Below, piece by piece: positions 58,620 to 64,000 of a stretch of DNA of 64,000 bases. The stretch is from contig OZ020303.1 of the NCBI GenBank assembly GCA_963971305.1, positions 43,140,106-43,204,105 on the forward strand, read 5' to 3'. The notes under the pieces are model-generated. The model made no database searches. It was given only the letters and a program-made list of their open reading frames with translations, and was not told where the DNA came from. The number at the start of each line of letters is the position of its first letter. Position 1 is the stretch's first letter. Source of the DNA: Arcuatula senhousia. Lineage: Eukaryota; Mollusca; Bivalvia; Mytilida; Mytilidae. The translations under genes were made by a program, and so were the position numbers.

Positions 58620-60177
58620 AAACCCATCAGTCAGTAATGATATCATAAGTGTACGATCATCATATATGAAAATCTATATCTTAATAAATTTATTGCATCT
58701 GTAAATCTAAGTCTTTAAAGGTCAAGAAGATGTGGTCAATAGAGATAAAGGATAAAGTAAATATGTGGATGAATTTTACATGTGAAACTTTCATAATCAA
58801 TCAAAATTGACACTCCCGAGGCAAGATGAAAATATCCCACATAAGCTGCTTTTAATAGCAAAGTTCAAGGCAGTCATAAACAGCCCATAAACAAGTTTAA
58901 GACTAGTGCAATATATTTCTTGCACCAAAAACATGATTTTTATTCTATTGTTTACTATGAGTATTAGACATAGCACTATAAAGATTTCATTGCACTTAAT
59001 CAGATAACAATATATGACTGGCAGTCATTTAACATGAACTTATGCCCTCAAACTTACCACTTCTCATATTTCAAACAAACAATCAGGAAATTGTTCCCTG
59101 TAGAGTTGTACTAAAATATTAATGAGAATACAAAGACGCTTCTTTTGTGGTGAAACCATAAAAAAATATCTGGTCAGAATGCAGGCAAAAATTAGCCAAA
59201 AGCAAGACACAAAAAAGACATTCTACAAAAGTATTAAATTACAAGTTGATAAAGACTGGCATTTATATGTGCACTTAAAAGGTGGTATGTTATATAAAGT
59301 ATGGTAAAGTATGTTATAAATTTGTTATGCCAATAAAAATAAGATACTATAACATAATAATAACTGCTTAAAAATAGACATAATCAATAACCAAGAAACA
59401 AGTTTGGTAGATGACTCAACACATTCCAGACTTTGAGTGATTTGCCTTTACAAAGACTCTCTTAAAAATTATTTTTTACAATAGACTTTTACTAAGTCTT
59501 TAAGCAATCAGCGAAAAAATTAGAGATCAAAATTAATAAGAATATTAGGTTGATACCCAACAAATAATAGTAAAATAACTGTATATAGTTGTTGTCATAT
59601 AGAGGGGACATTTTCCCATTGGTATTGTAATCTTAACCTTTTTTGGAAAGGAAAACTTGTATCTAGATCAGATATTGATAGAAACTGTAAATAATGTGGA
59701 TGTTCTGGTATTGGTCTTGTGCCACATATAAAAGTCTGTTTTTTTGTAACAGTTAAAGAGTTAAAGAATGATGTTAACAACTTATTTATGGCATCTCCCC
59801 TTCCTATGCACTAGAACATAAGTGGTCATATTTAAAATTTACTTAAATGAGCAATAACAAAACAATATCTTCTCTTAAGGTATATTAATTAGGTGATGTT
59901 AGACTCATGAACATACTTCAATCAATGAACTGATCAATCACACTGATTTAATATATATCACCTACATAGTAGTGATATATTGTCAACTGCACTCTTTTCT
60001 TTTATAATAATTTATCCATTTATAACAATATTATATTAAAACTATTTGAGGCATGATCAACAGCACTAAATCAATTTATACAATCAAACAATATTCTATT
60101 GGAAAACATAACTTATGTTAAATGCTATACCAGCACTTCATATATTCCATGAGCACATTCAAATATGACAAGTAAAT
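58620..60177. other. AT-rich intergenic DNA before the Skp2 3' end, no gene seen
   Basis: The two frames of 61 codons (59122-59307 plus, 59595-59780 minus) show no recognisable features and are flanked by no splice or regulatory signals. Confidence 0.4.
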
Positions 60178-60351
60178 TTAAATACTGGCCTTTTTCTGTT
60201 TCCTTGCAGCCTTTTCTTGCATGTCTATCTCACCTTGAAACTTAACATCTCCCTGATAAATCTTCTCCATATGACTTTCCATTACATCAAAATCATTCCT
60301 TCTTTTTATTTGACCATGCAACTCACCAATTGGACCTCTTTCTACTGATAT
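60178..60351 (-). other. Charged 57-residue open frame after the Skp2 stop
   Basis: On the minus strand the frame reads ...GQIKRRNDFDVMESHMEKIY... and ends EKAARKQKKASI. It is strongly protein-like (Glu/Lys-rich, helical). It begins about 95 bases after the Skp2 stop codon, behind a diverged tandem duplication of about 50 bases containing gttaaatatcagta. It could be 3' UTR, an alternative last exon, or the end of another gene. Confidence 0.3.
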
Positions 60352-60447
60352 TTAACATCAATCCAGACTACCAACTAGACCTCTTTTTACTGATATTTAA
60401 CGTCAACCCAGACTGACAGCCCCATTCATGAGTCCCCTTATTTCCTA

Positions 60448-63400
60448 CTACAATATATTATCCCTAACTGGGAGTCCCCAAATACTTGTCCTTCTAATTC
60501 CTGTAGTTGGTCTGGCTATGTTTGAGAAGGGGAATTTGTTAATCTCTACTGTCATTGACTGACGTAGCTGCTGTAATGCTGTATTCCGTAACATACCAAA
60601 GACATCAACAACATTCAAATTGTCTAGCTTCTGTAATTCGCTGAAATAATAAAAAGAATATTAAAAGGTGTTTTTTTTCCTCTCAATTTTGAATTTTGTA
60701 GTTATAGTATATAATTTTCTGAACTTTTATTTCTTTTCTTTTAGTTATTTTTAGTAATAACCCAAAATAGTAGCATTAATGTCATCTTGATTATTGATTT
60801 TCAACAAGAATCTATTCAAAAGATATGAGCTTGAATCATGATTTTTTTTTCATGGAACAGTAATAACCACCTGTAGGAAAACCTGATTTTGGATGGATAG
60901 TCAGATGAAAGAACAGATAAAAACCATAACACTATATGCAGGTCAGGCAACTTGCTGAAAAAGCTACCAGCCCTGTTGTTCTACCTGTTTTTACGATAAA
61001 GCAAGTCAAATTTACAGGAGTTTTAGCCAGACCTGTGAAAAAGTTGCCAGTCTCCGACTGTTGGTTGGGCTATTGTTTCAAACTCTGCCGCATGCCCTTT
61101 TCCCTATGTAAACATTGCAGCAAAACTAATTACATGTGTAAAGGATGACCAGCAGAAAATGGAGGATATCCTATTAGATCTTGAAATGATCAATTGTTAT
61201 ACCAGGCTTACAAAAGTTAAGCAGAATATCCTTTGTTATCAAAGAAATCATAAATAAACTTGTTGCATTTCAAGACAAAGTATATAATCTTACGGAATGG
61301 TTGCAGGAGTAATTCTGTAACATCTACTCAGAGCTATGTATTCTAATCTCTTTAGATACTGGGTAATATAATGTACACTATTAGTTGTCAGAACTGTAGA
61401 ATCACTCAAGTCTAGCTCTTGTATTCTATGACATCTCTTTACTAACTGTAATATTTCTAAAATATAGATATATCAAAACATATCAATGCCATGAAGAAAT
61501 CAATTAAAGTTCAGTTAGCAAAATTCTTATTTAAATACAGGTTTCACAAGTACAAATGATAAAAATCTGTATCTCATCACTTGTAGTTGTGAACCTTTTT
61601 CTCTAACTGTCTAACGTGAAAGTATGGGCCCAAAAATTGCTTTTGTTTGTCTTTTTATTCAAGCGATATCAACAGGTGTTCAAACAAAAGTAAGCACGCT
61701 TTCCACCAGATGCGTATCTAACTGCGGTGTCTCGCGCGGACAGCCAATCAAATTTTTTTAACTAAATATCACATCGTTCTGAGTGTGATACACAAAATAG
61801 TCTCATCTTGCGAGAACTAGATAAAATTGCACAACAGTTAGAGAAATGTTATTCCATAACTGGTGCTCCATATTTTCATTAAGTATGTAAAAATTTGCAA
61901 AATTTGAAAACAATGGCTTTAATATTTTTTTAGTTACAAATGCTTGATGGATAGACATACAGGTAACTAACTTATTAGATAGCACCTGCTTTCACTGCTT
62001 CTAATGCAAATAAATCTATGCCACATATTAATACCTTCGTCTGTGATGTTTTCTCGACAGCCACTTATATTTAATTTCTGCAAGGTCTGGGGAAGACACA
62101 GAGACAGGTACACTACAGCATGCCTATGTAGCCCTGTCCATGCTATATTTAGTGATTCCAACCTAAAACAGAATTAAAGAGCATTGAAAATGCATTACAA
62201 TTTTACCTCATTTATCTTACACTAGGTAATGTGAAATTAATACCGTGTTCAATTTTTCTTTGTTCTAGTGAACTAGTATAAAACATATCCAACAATTCAT
62301 TTGAGACTGATGTGATTAAGAAAATAATGAGATTCTTACAACATCTTTAAGGTTACAATTTGTTAAATTCTATTTTTGTTAGTTTCCTATACTTATCTTT
62401 TCTATAAAATTGTATTTAGATGTGCCAACTACTAATTGTCTTGATACATGTATATCTTTGTTCTAGTGAACTAATATAAAACATATCCAACAATTCATTT
62501 GAAATTGATGTGATTAAGAAAATAATGAGATTCTTACAACATCAAATAGACGATATTGAGATGTGGAATAAGTGTACGCGACACAACAAACATAAACAAA
62601 CAGCAATTAAAAAAAATCACAATGGAAAACAGCAAGTTTACAATTTGTTTTGTTTTTGTTAGTTTCCTATACTTATCTTTTCTAAAAAATTGCATTTAGA
62701 TGTGCCAACTACTAATTGTCTTGATACATGTATATCGTTTGTATTTTTCCCTTCTTTTAATGAATGTGTTTCAAATATTACAGACTAAGATCGATTTTTT
62801 CCATCATTTAATAAACATAATAAAAATTCTTTAAATATTTGTTTTTCCTTCCTAATTACGTCAATTTGTTATATGTATAAAGTGCAACAATAAAGGTTAG
62901 TGATACATGTACCGTTTCATGTTGAAATTGAAAATTGTAAAGAAATTTGAAAAACTTTTACCTGGTACAATTTGTACAGATTGGCATCAGACCATTTACT
63001 GTGATTCCTTGACACATACTTAAATTCAGTACTTCTAAATCTTTGTTCTGTGATATATGACTACAAAAAATATAAAACATTTTTATGTTAAATTTCACTA
63101 AAATTAAAGTACTTAGATATTTACAGCATGTCCTTCAAGTAAAATAACTCTGTTGGTCTATACATAAAGTGTTTCTGGAGCCAACAAATATGTTTTTTCT
63201 ACATTGACTGTAATGATAAGGTATAAATGTTGCAATAAGGTAACTGTAATTTCATAGGTTGCATCAGCCATTTGTTAGAAAGTTATGTAAAAAGAAAGAT
63301 AATCTTGTACTTTCTTTGATTTTAGTTGACTTTTCATGCTAACTCATAAAGTTGTAATGCGAGCATATCTTACTAAGGGCTGTTCCAGAACGAAACATGT

Positions 63401-63866
63401 GGGGGGTCGGGAGGAATTTCTATTACATATATGGTGGGTGTTTTAGAAATATTTTGTGAAGAAACAATGATAAAAATTAATTATATTTTGATGGATGGTG
63501 GGGTAAAGAAACATTTAATTCTGGAACAGCCCTAAATTTCTATTGTCAGATAGTTTGATATTTTTTAATTAAGAAGCTAATTCAGTAATAAAAATTGAAA
63601 AAAAAACATCAATCAAATTTTCAACTCTCAAATATTATCAAACAAACAAAAAAACAACCAAGAAAACAGTCAAATTCAACAAGCAAAACTTAAATGCATT
63701 CTTGAAAAGGACCTATGAAAACATTACTTACAAACAGATATCATCATTGAGAGGGCAGTGTTCCAGACTGAGCTTTTTCAACTGATGACAGACTGTTAAT
63801 ACTTCATCTAATACCTCTGACGTTATAGAAGCCATACTTAGATCCAGGTATTGTACTCTACATGAT
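60448..63866 (-). CDS. Skp2: S-phase kinase-associated protein 2 (Skp2), last five coding exons, partial
   Basis: Minus-strand exons: 63732-63866, 62962-63060, 62035-62162, 61294-61456 and 60448-60640 (stop TAG 60448-60450). Every junction is GT-AG and keeps frame. The joined part, about 238 residues, is a leucine-rich repeat solenoid: CRVQYLDLSMASITSEVL, LKKLSLEHC, LEVLNLSMCQGITVNGL, LESLNIAWTGL, LQKLNISGC, IQELDLSDS and LEYIALSRCYRITPATI. It ends in the tail VVDVFGMLRNTALQQL...FSNIARPT...IWGL, the diagnostic Skp2 C-terminus. Skp2 is the F-box subunit that brings substrates such as the CDK inhibitor p27 to the SCF ubiquitin ligase in the nucleus; the tail helps the Cks1 contact in vertebrates. 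The F-box and first repeats lie beyond the right edge. No break is seen. Confidence 0.93.
62256..62735. repeat. Tandem duplication in a Skp2 intron
   Basis: An 88-base block starting ctttgttctagtgaactagt at 62260 recurs near 62456. A second block, tagtttcctatacttatctt and onward, at 62379 recurs at 62659. The second copy carries an extra piece of about 85-100 bases between the two blocks. Confidence 0.8.
63377..63532. mobile_element. 156-bp MITE with TAA target (PIF/Harbinger type) in a Skp2 intron
   Basis: The ends gggctgttccagaa and ttctggaacagccc are perfect inverted repeats flanked by TAA on both sides. Next to them, 'cgaaacatgtgggg' and 'ggggtaaagaaacat' are loosely complementary. No coding content. 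Confidence 0.8.
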
Positions 63867-63931
63867 CTGTCAAATATAAAATATAAACAAATTATCATTT
63901 GGTGCATTTTTCTTATTACAACTAGAATCGC

Positions 63932-63949
63932 GGTCTTCCATGGAAGACC
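63932..63949. repeat. 18-bp perfect palindrome
   Basis: ggtcttccatggaagacc reads the same on both strands. It lies in the Skp2 intron at the window edge, in text that looks like the start of a dispersed repeat. Confidence 0.6.
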
Positions 63950-64000
63950 TTTGTGGCCTGCGTCTTAAAATATTCGGTTAACAGAGAGTAGATGAGTTAC

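Overview
This window is animal nuclear DNA, most likely from a bivalve mollusc of the mussel type. It is AT-rich, its genes have GT-AG introns, and more than half of the length is repeats: non-LTR and Penelope-like reverse transcriptase remnants, a DIRS element, many small inverted-repeat elements and satellites. The bivalve assignment rests on the repeat families and on the TIR and EGF gene content. I could not test it by database search.

Layout. 1-10.6 kb holds a decayed LINE, two halves of Penelope-like reverse transcriptase, diffuse repeats and no convincing gene. 11.0-17.5 kb (minus strand) holds a five-exon gene for a single-pass receptor: signal peptide, two copies of a cysteine-rich EGF-like module, transmembrane segment, TIR domain and a 140-residue tail. 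Every splice phase agrees and the joined frame is 755 codons plus stop. 19.0-24.4 kb is a structurally complete DIRS retrotransposon on the minus strand, with inverted terminal repeats, an internal complementary region, gag, RT-RNase H and tyrosine recombinase; stops and frameshifts break its frames. 24.6-33.1 kb is repeats, including a 1.7-kb tandem duplication of which only one copy carries a small transposon insertion.

36.4-37.9 and 42.5-43.1 kb (plus strand) hold two secreted Ser/Thr-rich proteins. Each has one EGF-like domain with the same unusual eight-cysteine pattern, so they look like diverged paralogues. 43.5-50.3 kb is an inverted-repeat element followed by three tandem arrays, one of them a 31-bp minisatellite with higher-order structure. 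50.6-53.8 kb is a decayed LINE that landed inside a small inverted-repeat element. 54.9-56.2 kb is another long repeat. A possible plus-strand gene end lies at 56.2-58.5 kb. 60.4-63.9 kb (minus strand) holds the last five coding exons of Skp2, the F-box/LRR substrate receptor of an SCF ubiquitin ligase; the gene continues beyond the right edge.

Nothing links the genes into one pathway. The receptor (probably innate immune), the two secreted EGF proteins and Skp2 (cell cycle) look like independent loci in a repeat-dense region.
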